This document shows positions 38,601-47,593 of a stretch of 64,000 bases of DNA, piece by piece; positions within the stretch are counted from its first letter, which is position 1, and every line of letters starts with the position of its first letter. Under the pieces are notes generated by a model. The model saw only the letters and a program-made list of their open reading frames with translations, was not told where the DNA came from and ran no database searches. The stretch is from Planctomycetaceae bacterium (GTDB taxonomy: Bacteria > Planctomycetota > Planctomycetia > Planctomycetales > Planctomycetaceae): positions 1 through 64,000 of the forward strand of contig JANQQW010000270.1 of NCBI GenBank assembly GCA_028284885.1. The letters run 5' to 3'. The position numbers and the translations under genes are program-made.

Positions 38601-40505
38601 CACGTCGCGAATGCCGGCGGCGACGGTGTCGATCTCGGAATGCGATCGCGGCTCCGAGTTCGATCCACCGCTCAGCCACTCTGCGATTGGCGGCAGGTCT
38701 TGAACGGCGCGGTCACGAGTCCGATACGCGGCGGCTACGAGGTCGGAACGCTTCTGGGCCTCGCCGTAGGCTGCGGCCGCGCGACTCCAGGAGTCTTTCT
38801 CCGGCCGACGAGCGAGCAACGCGTCCTCTGCCTGCCGTCGAAGTCGGTCGGCTCGCTTCACGTCGGAGGTGATCCAACCGAGAACCCGTTCGTCGACCGG
38901 GAGCGCAGCCACGTTGGCCAGGCGTCGAATGCGGACGGCCTCGGCGGTCGACCGCGGCGCGACGCCGGACCAGTCGGCGAGCCGCTGAAACTGCAACTGG
39001 TCGAAGCCCTCGGCGAATCGCACGCCTCCCGCCGCGGACACCGCTTTCGCAGTCGACTGCAAGTCGGTCGCGCCGACGCGCTGGTCGATGGCGGCACGGA
39101 TCCGCGTCGTGACCGTCGGGTCGGCGAACAGTCCCAGTCGCTCGGCCATGCGCAACGTTGCCGCCGCTCGCTCCGCAGGGAGCGGACTGCCCGTGTGCGG
39201 GAACAAGCTCCACTCCGTGGAGAGGGGCAGTGGTTGTCCGGACTTCGTCGAGTCGACGGCTCGTCGCACCGCGTCGGCACGCGACCGAAGTCGTTCGAAG
39301 AGTCGACGCGCGGGTTGCCGGTACTGGCGGCCGGCGACGAGCATCTGTTCGAGATCGACCACGCGACGACGAAAGCGAGACCAGCCAACCGGGTCGAATC
39401 GAGTCGGTTCGATCGCTCGCGACTCAGCGACAACCGTCCACAGTCCGGCGACTTCGTCCGCGGACACGGGAAGTGTGGGTTCCCCGTCGGCCGCCTCGAG
39501 CGACTTCCACTCCTGCTCTTCCAGTGGCCACGAGACTCCGCCGTCACCAGCCGTGGGGGCGATGAGCTGCGGGGACTGCGAAGCATCCCGATTCGACCTC
39601 GCCCACGCACTGACGTGCGTCTGCACGTAGGCGTGCAGCTCGTCCACGGAAACCTGTCGGTCACGATCACCGTCCAGTTCGGAGTCGGCAGCGCCGGCCA
39701 GCCCCTCGAAGAAGTAGCGGCCGAAGGGACTGCCCCCTAGGGACGGCGACGCCCACGACCTCTCGCCCGTCCCCGCCGCCGTCATCAAAGCCAGTCCGGG
39801 TACGCGTTCGTCGTCGGCCACCACTCGAACGCGATCCGAGAACGAGCCGTCGAACTGGCCGAGATCCCAGTCGACGAGGACTCGGTTGCAGTCGAGGACG
39901 AGCAGGACGGTGCTCCGCTTCGGCAACGATTGCTTGCCGATCTCGCGGATCACCTCTCGAACCGGCAGCCAGGTGCTGGAGTCGTAGGGTGATGCCCCGG
40001 GCGGAGCCAGGCACGGCTCGCCCCGGCCGTCCACCACGCCGTGCACGCTGAGATAGACGACGATCGCTCCCTCCCGGCGGAGCCGGGCCACCTCGCGCTC
40101 GACCGTGCGGGCCAGCACCGTACTCAGCGAGTCCCTGGTCCGTGCGTCGTCCGACACGTCCGTCAGGTCGATCGTGAGGCCGTCCAGCCGCGCGAGACGG
40201 TCGACGTCCTCCTCGGCCCAGCCGTTGACGGGCATCGGCCACTCGTACGGAGGCGCGACTGCGACGATCACGGCCGTTCGCCGCTGTTGAATGTCCAGCC
40301 AGTAGACGAACAGTCCAAGCTGCGCGACGAAGCACACGACCAGCGCGAGCACCCGCAGCCGATGGGGCCAAGCCGTGGTCCGACTCGTCGGTTGAGTCTG
40401 TCTCGCCTGCTGCCAGCGGTGACTCGGCTCTCGCGACGGATCGCCACTCCGGGAACCTCGCCAGTCCGGGGCGGGCGAAACGTCGTCTGGGGGAACCGAT
40501 GACAC
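35700..40505 (-). CDS. Giant caspase-like/VWA membrane-anchored protein
   Basis: 1601 residues from a GTG at 40505. One membrane helix (residues about 51-70) follows a basic N-terminus, so most of the protein should be periplasmic. Residues about 78-310 look like a caspase/peptidase C14 fold: VVYLSVHGV with His155 and LLVLDCNRV with Cys206, a plausible catalytic pair. An EF-hand-like loop (DGDRDRQVSVDE, about 278-289) follows. A long central region has helices and no family I can name. Near residues 1055-1240 is a von Willebrand A domain with MIDAS DCSQS and LTDGVND. It is in the T6SS operon between the parvulin lipoprotein and tssA. Proteolytic, scaffold or regulatory roles are all possible. 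Confidence 0.78.
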   Translation of the reverse strand: MSSVPPDDVSPAPDWRGSRSGDPSREPSHRWQQARQTQPTSRTTAWPHRLRVLALVVCFVAQLGLFVYWLDIQQRRTAVIVAVAPPYEWPMPVNGWAEEDVDRLARLDGLTIDLTDVSDDARTRDSLSTVLARTVEREVARLRREGAIVVYLSVHGVVDGRGEPCLAPPGASPYDSSTWLPVREVIREIGKQSLPKRSTVLLVLDCNRVLVDWDLGQFDGSFSDRVRVVADDERVPGLALMTAAGTGERSWASPSLGGSPFGRYFFEGLAGAADSELDGDRDRQVSVDELHAYVQTHVSAWARSNRDASQSPQLIAPTAGDGGVSWPLEEQEWKSLEAADGEPTLPVSADEVAGLWTVVAESRAIEPTRFDPVGWSRFRRRVVDLEQMLVAGRQYRQPARRLFERLRSRADAVRRAVDSTKSGQPLPLSTEWSLFPHTGSPLPAERAAATLRMAERLGLFADPTVTTRIRAAIDQRVGATDLQSTAKAVSAAGGVRFAEGFDQLQFQRLADWSGVAPRSTAEAVRIRRLANVAALPVDERVLGWITSDVKRADRLRRQAEDALLARRPEKDSWSRAAAAYGEAQKRSDLVAAAYRTRDRAVQDLPPIAEWLSGGSNSEPRSHSEIDTVAAGIRDVTALLSAYDAPATDTLAFASPADKLRETMVGLRGQLVAEYDQLLSRARESVRVDRATAEERTRAGGLVRRARALLDVPLLPEVEGRSVDEMVQQRTELKALVLALDEQLTESPVPSVGRPEPATTPAAAADAYAKGTVHPLLQLLIRLSDRSEDAPRVPGASWEVGEQFRQAMIGVPGEFTTPVFGPNTTRTDFRRRLEDADLLARVTAGFWLPPGADSPVRRRRRLDLQRLETWECERVLTDFWGSNGETAEPYFARVGNDLLDFAKSLAPSPGFSRERIRELERLRDSRLGAAANGLLVSADNAVEIEGSVAADTTVTIAPGEGVRGLPTGLARVVVPGSDGQVLSIPSDLVGRTKQVKFPLATGNLGAFANSVEADVLFRGNRFSTRFAFERVRGLQLVDVPVRSQTSTVLVRSRREERLSVVFVLDCSQSTSQPATLESVSGPATRLDLARLALQRMLGSLEGREQVEVGVAFFGHRVGWQPMKENVLLVNRRYGDVPANLKPYEDVEFVLPLGRFDAAAASLVRGKLEKVRPYGETPLYLALVEALGQFPSAGGESPAGTGGKRAIVVLTDGVNDQFDPPADKDKKLDDALQAFRNSGVEVHVVGLEVESAERERAEKEYGRLARETGGSYENTPATAIAMLGTIERGRGPDVFTLDGNQVPVNSAAKTTVPGQPLTRVVSLDDLSETIVLEGGEGVVLEVNETDRRLELVPYSREPLKLLPLTAPTQAPGTPNDPLSLQFGLHGPFRTPDGLRFEFSWRAGARAFTRRPAAFWIEVVPLLEDGRPYESRYVFYDRRFVEGTANPVAAWTVADWPAKAKSASVTTWCRFDKAPVVETLELVASSTRTTKSIGNLPGTTVEAVVGPGRVLVNEFYGDGTTVPSLAVTTSTSDRIEKITRRFDGKRHVASHEWLFAGGQVPSPVSVRVTSGRPPSDRVWRLSRPWNLSIPGENDVIDLRGPASN

Positions 40506-40538
40506 GGGGGACGGCCTTCTTCGGTGTCGGGGTCCGCT

Positions 40539-42137
40539 TCAGTCTATCGCGCTCGGTGACGGCTCCGAGTCGCGATTCGTGACCGACGCTCCGAACAGAG
40601 TCTCCACCTCGGCCTTGCTCCACAGCTCAGCCACGACCTGCTCCCGAAGGCGACGGTCGCGATCGGCGAGCAGGTCGCGCCGCGCCCGCTCCAAGAGCCG
40701 TTCACGGTCTTCCCGGTCGCGCCGCTCGAGCACGCGGATCAGTTGCAGCGAGTCGGGCGTCTCGACGACCTCGCTCAACTCGCCGACTGATCCGTCGAAG
40801 ACGGCGGTTGCGAGGGCGGGGGCGGTGATCTCGTCCGGCGTCGTCCAGTCGACGTTCTCGGCCCGAAGGCCCTGCGACAGCTTCGTCGCCCGGGCGTCAG
40901 CCTCGTTGGGACGCCTGGCGATCGCGAGCCGCACCTCGTCGAGCGCGGCTCGCGCCTCCTCGACGGAGTCGAAGTCGTCGAAGCCTGCGATCACCCGCTC
41001 CCACCGGACCGCCTCGGCTCGCATGCGGTACTTCGGGTTGGCCTCGATCCACGCGGAAACCTCTTCGACCGAGACGTCGGTTTCGTCCTCGACGTGCACG
41101 GCGAGCTCGACAGGGTCGGCCCCCGACTCGGACTCGGCCTGGCGCAGAAGCTCCACTTCGACAAGCTCTCGAGTGCGCTCGCGGACGAAGTCGACCAGAG
41201 TCGCTTCCCGCTCGGCGGACGAGAGTGACTTCGGCAGCAAGTCGGCACGATCGCGCAGCTCCTCCGCGATCTCGTGCCCGTAGATCCGGTGCCCGTTCAC
41301 AGTGGCCAGCACGACGTCGCCACGGCGCTCCACGGCAGAGGTCGTGGGGGCGTCGGGGCCCGGTGGTGGCGTGTTCCCGCCAGTCGGGGTGGCTTTGGCA
41401 GGTGTCCCGAGTTCTGGGCCAGTCGCCGGAAGGGGGTCCGGTTGCGGGCCCTCGGTCGGCAGGGCCACGGCGATCGCGGGGGGCGGGCCGCACCCGCGGA
41501 GGGCGAGTCGCGCCATTCGGCGGACGCGAACCGACTCCTCCTTGTAGCAACCGACCTTCGTCAGCCCGAAGGCAACGTCCCTCAGCTTCTCTCGGACTCG
41601 TTCGCTGCAGCAGCTGTTCGCCTTGCAACTCCCGCACGGCGAGCCCGCGGCATCCTTGAAGGCCTTGGCGGCCGCAAAGCGTACGGACTCCGTCGGGTCG
41701 TCGAGGCTGGCGAGGATCGACTTCTCGACGTCGGGATAGCGTCCACTGCAACCGACCTTGGAGAGTTCCTGAAGCGCCTGGATCTTCGCCGGCGCCGCCG
41801 CCTCGTCCTGCTTGATGGCCTCGTTCGTACCCACGGCCGGGTTCGTCGAAGTCAGGTCGCCGAGGTCGGTCGTCGGGAAGACGTTCGGAAACGCCTTCGC
41901 AAGGCAGTTGTACTTCGCGGTCTCGCACTGCTGGACGGCCGCGCCGATCTGCGTGACGCCGAGGAAGTCGAGAAGCGTCTGCTGTGGAGCGGCTGGCGGG
42001 GCGACCGCGACGATCGTCGTGCCGTTCGCCCCAGCGGCAGACGTCGGTGCGGCCGGCGCATCGCTCGCCGACGGTGCAGCGCAACCAGCGCACACCACCA
42101 CGGCCAGCACGAGCAAGCGACAACCAACGAACGACAC
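40539..42137 (-). CDS. Probable lipoprotein with parvulin/SurA-like region
   Basis: 532 residues from a GTG at 42137; other in-frame GTGs slightly upstream are possible. A signal peptide with lipobox-like VVVCAGC suggests lipidation, though Cys at -3 is not ideal. HEAT-like helices and many Cys pairs (SPCGSCKANSCC) follow, then a Pro/Thr linker, then a SurA/PpiC-like chaperone region (VLATVNGHRIYGHEIAEEL, FVRERTRELVEVELLRQA, VGELSEVVETPDSLQLIRVL). It lies between two giant genes of the T6SS operon. A role in folding or assembling periplasmic T6SS parts, or in replacing the missing TssJ lipoprotein, is inference. Confidence 0.7.
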   Translation of the reverse strand: MSFVGCRLLVLAVVVCAGCAAPSASDAPAAPTSAAGANGTTIVAVAPPAAPQQTLLDFLGVTQIGAAVQQCETAKYNCLAKAFPNVFPTTDLGDLTSTNPAVGTNEAIKQDEAAAPAKIQALQELSKVGCSGRYPDVEKSILASLDDPTESVRFAAAKAFKDAAGSPCGSCKANSCCSERVREKLRDVAFGLTKVGCYKEESVRVRRMARLALRGCGPPPAIAVALPTEGPQPDPLPATGPELGTPAKATPTGGNTPPPGPDAPTTSAVERRGDVVLATVNGHRIYGHEIAEELRDRADLLPKSLSSAEREATLVDFVRERTRELVEVELLRQAESESGADPVELAVHVEDETDVSVEEVSAWIEANPKYRMRAEAVRWERVIAGFDDFDSVEEARAALDEVRLAIARRPNEADARATKLSQGLRAENVDWTTPDEITAPALATAVFDGSVGELSEVVETPDSLQLIRVLERRDREDRERLLERARRDLLADRDRRLREQVVAELWSKAEVETLFGASVTNRDSEPSPSAID

Positions 42138-42259
42138 GGTTCCATCCACTTGAAGAGGACGCACGGCGACCCCGTCGAGGGGACCGCCCCACGTCGTCCA
42201 TCGGCTCGGCCCGCACACTGACTTGAGCGGTTGTGACGATTCCGACGAATCGGACGACG

Positions 42260-45200
42260 TCAGCGGGGAAGCTTCAAGTCGAGATCGGGCAATCCGCTCC
42301 CGTTCACCGGTACGACCAGCTTCTGCGTCAGCGTGCGAATCTTGTTGCGCGAGACGCCTTTGGCCTGCAACTCGTACGTCCCGGGTGGCACGGCGGGGAG
42401 TCGAAACCGTCCGTTCTCGTCCGTCGTCACACTGGGCAGAGGCTTGCCGTTCTCGGGCGCCAGGCTGACGGTCACGTCGGCGACCGGATCCCCGCCGAAC
42501 GACACGCGACCTCCGACGTCGACGGCTTTCGACCTCGCGAGTTTCTCGAGTTCTCCCGCCGTTGCCAGTCTCACGCTGGCGGACAACGGCTCCGAGACGT
42601 TTCCTGCGTGGTCGGTCGCCTCGACGAGAACTCGGTAGCCGCCAGTCTCGAGTCCCTTGGTGGGGACCGTCGCCTGCCAACGTCCCGCCTCGCCCATCAT
42701 CGCCGCTGTCACGGGTGGCTTCTTTGCGAACTGCCCTGTTCCGTCGTCGAAGCCGACGCGGACGCTCGCGACCCCGCTCAGTGCACCGTCGTCCGCTTCG
42801 ACCGAAACCGTGAGTGCCGTCCCGGGCGCCACGGCCGCGGACGGTCCAATCTCCACCTTGGAGACACTCGGAGGAGTACCGTCGAAGACGACTTCGTGCG
42901 GCACACTCCAGGACTCTCGCCCTCCGCCGACCGCGTGTGCCAACAGGTTGACGCGCCCGTTGGAGACCGCCGGTGGTGTCAACGAGACCGTCAGGTCAGT
43001 CACGTTCGACGCCAGCTGAAGTCGGCCGAGTGCGTCGAAACCTCCCCAGAGGACCTGGACGCTCCGGTCGATCATCAGTCGCTTCGTGGCTTCGTTCGGT
43101 CCGAACCGACGATCTCGGTTCGTGTCGAAGCCGACTTCGACGAACCTTGCCGTGGAACCGCGGGACGTCGGCAGGTCCGCCGACAGCCGAAGTGGAATCA
43201 CCCGGCCAGACGGGGCAAAGGCGGCCCCGTCCGACGGCGAGTTCAAACGCGCTCGAGGCCTTGTCACGTCGACGGCGACCGGTCCGGTCTCGAGCTCCGG
43301 TCCGAGGCGGAAACGGAAGGCCCGCGGATATCCGCCGACGTCGACGCCGAACTCGAGTGCGCCGGACAAGTTCTCCGGCACGTTCAGGAACAGGTCGGCC
43401 TCCCCGCTGTCGCGGTCGATCGTCGCGACGAAGTGCTGCAGAGTCGAGTCGGGCAGAGTCGGGTCCGTCGCACCGCGGACGGCAAGGCCGCCCTCCGGCA
43501 GGAATCGGTCGTCGGTGACGACGAACCTCGCATGGAGCCTACGGAGCTTGGCGTCGAACTCGGCCGAAGCTCGCACGAAGCCGCGCGGATGCAACACGGC
43601 GACCGAGATCGGATGGAACGAAACCCGACCGGACGAGGACTCCACGACGACCACGAGTCCGTGCGGCAGAGCATCCGCGGCGCTACGTCCGGCGACCTTC
43701 GTCGTCGAGGCGGCCGGCGCTGGCGTCTGCGTGGGGCCTCCCGCTCCAGCGGTCTTCGGGGCGGTGAACGCAACCCGGGTCACGCCTCTCGCCGGGAGCT
43801 TCACCTTGGTCACCGCGCCGAGGACCCGCGACCGCATGTCGGCGACGACCGCTGCAGCCTCTCGCTTCGACAGCGAGTAGTCGGGCAGCGTTACGGCGCG
43901 GCCCGGCGCGTGGAGCGCAACCTGCAGTGTGTCGTCCACGTCGACGAGACTCCGGACTTCGGCTGCGTACGCGGTCTGGCGGTTCGGAAACGCACGAACC
44001 TCCAAGGTCCCGGCGACCGGTCGGACGTCGAACGGACCGGAGAACTCCAGGGCGGTCGTCACCGGATGGGGAACGGCCACGGTCGTGTCGTGCCGCGCGA
44101 CATGCGTCGCAGTCAGCGCTCGGAACACGACGTTTGCCGAAGTCGGAGCCGTTCCCACCCGCCGTACGTCGAAGTCGATCTCCTTCGTCTCACCCGGTTC
44201 GAGCACGAACGCCGGACGCAGTCCAGGTGGAAGGGCAACCCGGCTACCGACTCTGGACACGCCGAGCTTCTGAAGGTGTGCAGCCGACGAGACCGCAAGG
44301 TCGTCCCTGGGCGTGACCCTCACGAGTCCCGCGTCGAAGTCCAGCAGGAGCGACACGGCCTGCGGTTTCGTGTCGCCGTTCTGCACGCGAACGGTCATCT
44401 CCCCTTGGACACGGGTCACCAGCTCGATCACACTCGTTCCCTCGGCCGTGAAGGTCGACCCCACGGACGGCGGAAGAGTCCTCCGGCCTGGAAGGGAGGC
44501 TGCCATACGTGCGACTCGTAGAAGATCGTCGTCCAACGACTGTCGCTCGGCTGCGGGCGCGTCGACGAGCCGCCCGACGAGTCGGCGCCGGTGCCAGTCG
44601 AGGAACTCGTAGGTCTCGGCGACGGCGAGCTGCGTTGTGATCGTCCACTGGTTGCTGCCGCCGACGGTCCGGGAGTCCATCAACGCGCTCCCCAGCCACG
44701 CCCGTCGCAAATCGTCGATTCGCTCCACACCGTCCGTCTGGGACGTGAGCATGGCGGCAATACGGGTCTTCTGGGCTCGCTGGTAGTCCCGAAGCAAGCG
44801 GCCGAACGAGGCGGTCGAGTCCCAGTCGAGCTCGACGTCTCCCGTCGCCGGATGGCGCTCGACGATCGACTTCGCGGTGGCGTCGAGCTGGCTCAGGCGG
44901 TCGTCACTCGACGGCGTCGTCAAGCGCGCGACGCGGACCTCTGCAGCGGCTCGCCGCGTGAACTGAGCGCGGCGGCGGCGGCTTGCCGGTGGTTCCGAAG
45001 GGGAGTGCCGAATCGTGGGGATGCGCCCGAGGAGCCGCTCGAGTCGCTCGTCCGCCGCCACGGCATCCGCCCACATCTCACGGCGACGGGAAGCGGCCGC
45101 GTACGGGGTCGCCAGGAGGCGAAGCGCACGCTGTACGTCGCCCGGGACGACGGGCGGTGTGTCGGCGTCACGATCACTTCGAACGAGATCGTCTCCGTTG

Positions 45201-47494
45201 AGCGCCGAGTCGGCACGCTCGAGGATGGCGAGGAGTTCTGCGGCCTTCGTGTCGATCTGCTCACGGTTCTCCTGGCGACGCGAGGAAGTCAACTCGTCGA
45301 GTTCCTCGAAGGCCATGACCAGCTCGTCAACGAGGTCTCTCGTAGACGCCTCGGCGGCCAAGTCCGAGAAGCCGTAGGCGAGAAGTGGCGGAAGGACGTA
45401 GGCTGCACGGGCTTGGACCCGTTTCGCGCGTTCCAGGTCGTCTTGCGTGCGGTCCGCTCGCCCGTACGCAGTGTTCGCCTGGTCGAGGAGCCGTTCTGCG
45501 TCAACGGCGCGAACTCGCCAAGGTTCGGTCGTCACCAGCCGAACGACCTCGTCGAGCAGGCTGTCCGCGAGCGCTACGTCGCCGACGATCCACTCGTGAC
45601 CCCAGGTTGAACGGGCCGCGACACGTTCGCCGAACCGCTGGACACGCAGAATGCGACGGGTCGTCGACCAGTCGACCGACGCACCGACCAGTCGACGAGC
45701 GAGACGGACTTCTGCACAGCGGTCGGCGGCCGGCCCGAGCTTCGCGAGGCCCGCCCGGAACTCGTCGAAGCTGGTCGAATCGAGCAGGCCGTCGTAGACG
45801 GTCGGCAGGAGTGCCGGCTTGCTCGCTGCAGTCGCGGGCTGGTCGAATAGTTCCTGCATCCCGAGTGTCGTCGGGTCGTCCACCGTCACCAGTGGAAGCC
45901 GCGGGAAACGACCGGGACCGAAGTCCACCGTGGTCGACGAGCGGTCGGCCAGCAGACTGCGAAGTGTCGTCGTCAGACGACGGACTGCATCACCCTGCGC
46001 AGGGTGGTAGGACGCAAAGTGCGCCTGCTGCTCCAACCGCAGCAGTTCGAGTTCGAGCCGTCGCCAGGTGTGCGGAGCGACCTCGAACGGCGTGAGAGAC
46101 GGCGACGACCAGTCGACGAGGTCGTCCCGCAGACGAAAGGCCGAGTCGACTGCAGTCGCGAGGGTCGCCGGACTGGTGGGTTGCGGCAAGGACTGCTTCG
46201 GCTGCGGAGTCGTCCGCGGGGACTCGGGTCGACTCGGCCCGTTCGCCGACGGGGACCTCCCGGTGGAACCGTCTTCCGCCTCGGACGGCCCTCCGTTCGG
46301 TACCAGCCCCGAAGCTGCTGGTGCGTCGGCGGCGGGAGCCTTCGCAACCTTCTCGGCACTGGACGAGCCGTCCCTCGGCTCCGACGGCGCGCCGGGCATG
46401 CCTCCTGAACCGCCGGGCGACGAGTTCCCACCTGCGTCCGAGCCCGCAGCAGTGTCCGGCGTGTTCGCTACGTCCTCGTCGCCCGTCGTCGAGTCCTTCG
46501 GCGCACTCGCACTGCCGACAGGTGTCGTCACGCTCTGAAGTGTCGCCACGGAGATGATCGTCGGCATCTCTCCGTTGGGCGAACTGCTGGTCCCGGACCG
46601 AAGCAGCATGGGGGTCTGGCGAGTTGCGCCGCCCGACGAGTTGTCGACGCGAGAGCCGACCTCGCGGATCACGTACCTCTCCAACTCCCCGAGATCGACG
46701 ACGGCGTCACCGTCCTCGTCTGCATCGCCAACCAGGCCGCGGACCACGAACTCGGTGAATCGGCTGCGGCGGGTGGACGGCGAGAAGCTGGAGCCCTGGA
46801 AGGTGGCGTTCGAGACGAACGCCCAAACCGCGTCGTCGTTCAGCGTTCGGAGTTCCGTTGCGAGCAGTCGTGAGAAGTCGTTCACGAGCATCCCGAGTTC
46901 TGGAGCGCTCGTGACGTGTCCGACGTCGAACAGAATGAGCTTCGTGCGGGCGTCCTGCGACGCCACGGCCTGCAGGAGTTCTGCGACGAGAATCGAACTC
47001 GCCGGGTCTCCGCTGGGGAACTCTCCCCACGTGAGATAGGCGCGGCCGTCGTACGAGACACCGTGAGCAGAGACGTACAACACGAGAACGTCCGACTCCT
47101 CGGTTCCAAGCGCCTGCAGCCGTCCAGCCAGGTCGTCTAGACCACGGCCGGGCGAGACCCTCAGCCTCGGGAGGCCGTTCTCGGAAACCGTCTCTGCGAG
47201 TGCCGGACGCAGTACGTCGAACTCTGCGAGATTCCGGGACTGGAACGGAACCGGTGGCAGTTCGAGGGGACGATCGCGTTCCGACTCCAAGGTCGGGATC
47301 AGGTGCGCGATGTACACCCGAGGATGGTCGAACGGATGCCGTAGTGCACTCGCGAACCAGGCGAGTAGCAGCACTGCCGTCGACCACCACAGAACAAGCC
47401 CCCAGCGCGATGAACGAGTGTGGGGATCGGGGCTTCCGCCCCGTCGCCACGAGGGTAGGTCGCCGAGGGCCGGAGAACGGACCGGTTGGGTCAT
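42260..47494 (-). CDS. Giant pseudo-caspase membrane-anchored protein
   Basis: 1744 residues from the ATG at 47494 (MTQPVRSPALGDLPSW). A single membrane helix at about residues 32-50, then a caspase-like domain paralogous to the protein at 35700-40505: LVLYVSAHGVSYDG keeps the His (144) but the Cys position reads LILFDVGHV, so the dyad is lost. An EF-hand-like loop (DADEDGDAVVDLGE) follows at about 257. A Pro/Ser/Gly-rich linker comes next (about 310-460), then a long unknown region. Near the C-terminus are Ig-like strands (YRVLVEATDHAGNVSEPLS) and a carboxypeptidase-regulatory-like domain (PPGTYELQAKGVS). No VWA domain. Second gene of the main T6SS operon, 99 bp after the FHA gene. Confidence 0.75.
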   Translation of the reverse strand: MTQPVRSPALGDLPSWRRGGSPDPHTRSSRWGLVLWWSTAVLLLAWFASALRHPFDHPRVYIAHLIPTLESERDRPLELPPVPFQSRNLAEFDVLRPALAETVSENGLPRLRVSPGRGLDDLAGRLQALGTEESDVLVLYVSAHGVSYDGRAYLTWGEFPSGDPASSILVAELLQAVASQDARTKLILFDVGHVTSAPELGMLVNDFSRLLATELRTLNDDAVWAFVSNATFQGSSFSPSTRRSRFTEFVVRGLVGDADEDGDAVVDLGELERYVIREVGSRVDNSSGGATRQTPMLLRSGTSSSPNGEMPTIISVATLQSVTTPVGSASAPKDSTTGDEDVANTPDTAAGSDAGGNSSPGGSGGMPGAPSEPRDGSSSAEKVAKAPAADAPAASGLVPNGGPSEAEDGSTGRSPSANGPSRPESPRTTPQPKQSLPQPTSPATLATAVDSAFRLRDDLVDWSSPSLTPFEVAPHTWRRLELELLRLEQQAHFASYHPAQGDAVRRLTTTLRSLLADRSSTTVDFGPGRFPRLPLVTVDDPTTLGMQELFDQPATAASKPALLPTVYDGLLDSTSFDEFRAGLAKLGPAADRCAEVRLARRLVGASVDWSTTRRILRVQRFGERVAARSTWGHEWIVGDVALADSLLDEVVRLVTTEPWRVRAVDAERLLDQANTAYGRADRTQDDLERAKRVQARAAYVLPPLLAYGFSDLAAEASTRDLVDELVMAFEELDELTSSRRQENREQIDTKAAELLAILERADSALNGDDLVRSDRDADTPPVVPGDVQRALRLLATPYAAASRRREMWADAVAADERLERLLGRIPTIRHSPSEPPASRRRRAQFTRRAAAEVRVARLTTPSSDDRLSQLDATAKSIVERHPATGDVELDWDSTASFGRLLRDYQRAQKTRIAAMLTSQTDGVERIDDLRRAWLGSALMDSRTVGGSNQWTITTQLAVAETYEFLDWHRRRLVGRLVDAPAAERQSLDDDLLRVARMAASLPGRRTLPPSVGSTFTAEGTSVIELVTRVQGEMTVRVQNGDTKPQAVSLLLDFDAGLVRVTPRDDLAVSSAAHLQKLGVSRVGSRVALPPGLRPAFVLEPGETKEIDFDVRRVGTAPTSANVVFRALTATHVARHDTTVAVPHPVTTALEFSGPFDVRPVAGTLEVRAFPNRQTAYAAEVRSLVDVDDTLQVALHAPGRAVTLPDYSLSKREAAAVVADMRSRVLGAVTKVKLPARGVTRVAFTAPKTAGAGGPTQTPAPAASTTKVAGRSAADALPHGLVVVVESSSGRVSFHPISVAVLHPRGFVRASAEFDAKLRRLHARFVVTDDRFLPEGGLAVRGATDPTLPDSTLQHFVATIDRDSGEADLFLNVPENLSGALEFGVDVGGYPRAFRFRLGPELETGPVAVDVTRPRARLNSPSDGAAFAPSGRVIPLRLSADLPTSRGSTARFVEVGFDTNRDRRFGPNEATKRLMIDRSVQVLWGGFDALGRLQLASNVTDLTVSLTPPAVSNGRVNLLAHAVGGGRESWSVPHEVVFDGTPPSVSKVEIGPSAAVAPGTALTVSVEADDGALSGVASVRVGFDDGTGQFAKKPPVTAAMMGEAGRWQATVPTKGLETGGYRVLVEATDHAGNVSEPLSASVRLATAGELEKLARSKAVDVGGRVSFGGDPVADVTVSLAPENGKPLPSVTTDENGRFRLPAVPPGTYELQAKGVSRNKIRTLTQKLVVPVNGSGLPDLDLKLPR

Positions 47495-47593
47495 GACATG
47501 GACACCGTGGGCAGGGGTCTCGTGGGCTATAGCCCATCCCGCGGCACCGAACAAGACGGCTCCGCGGTGTCTGGCAACCCCTACCGTCTCCTG

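Noticed and set aside
36567-39740. 1,057-codon rightward open frame
   Set aside because: Antisense to the caspase/VWA giant. No start context or domain is seen.
42233-44521. 762-codon rightward open frame
   Set aside because: Antisense to the pseudo-caspase giant, low complexity and rich in Arg/Gly.
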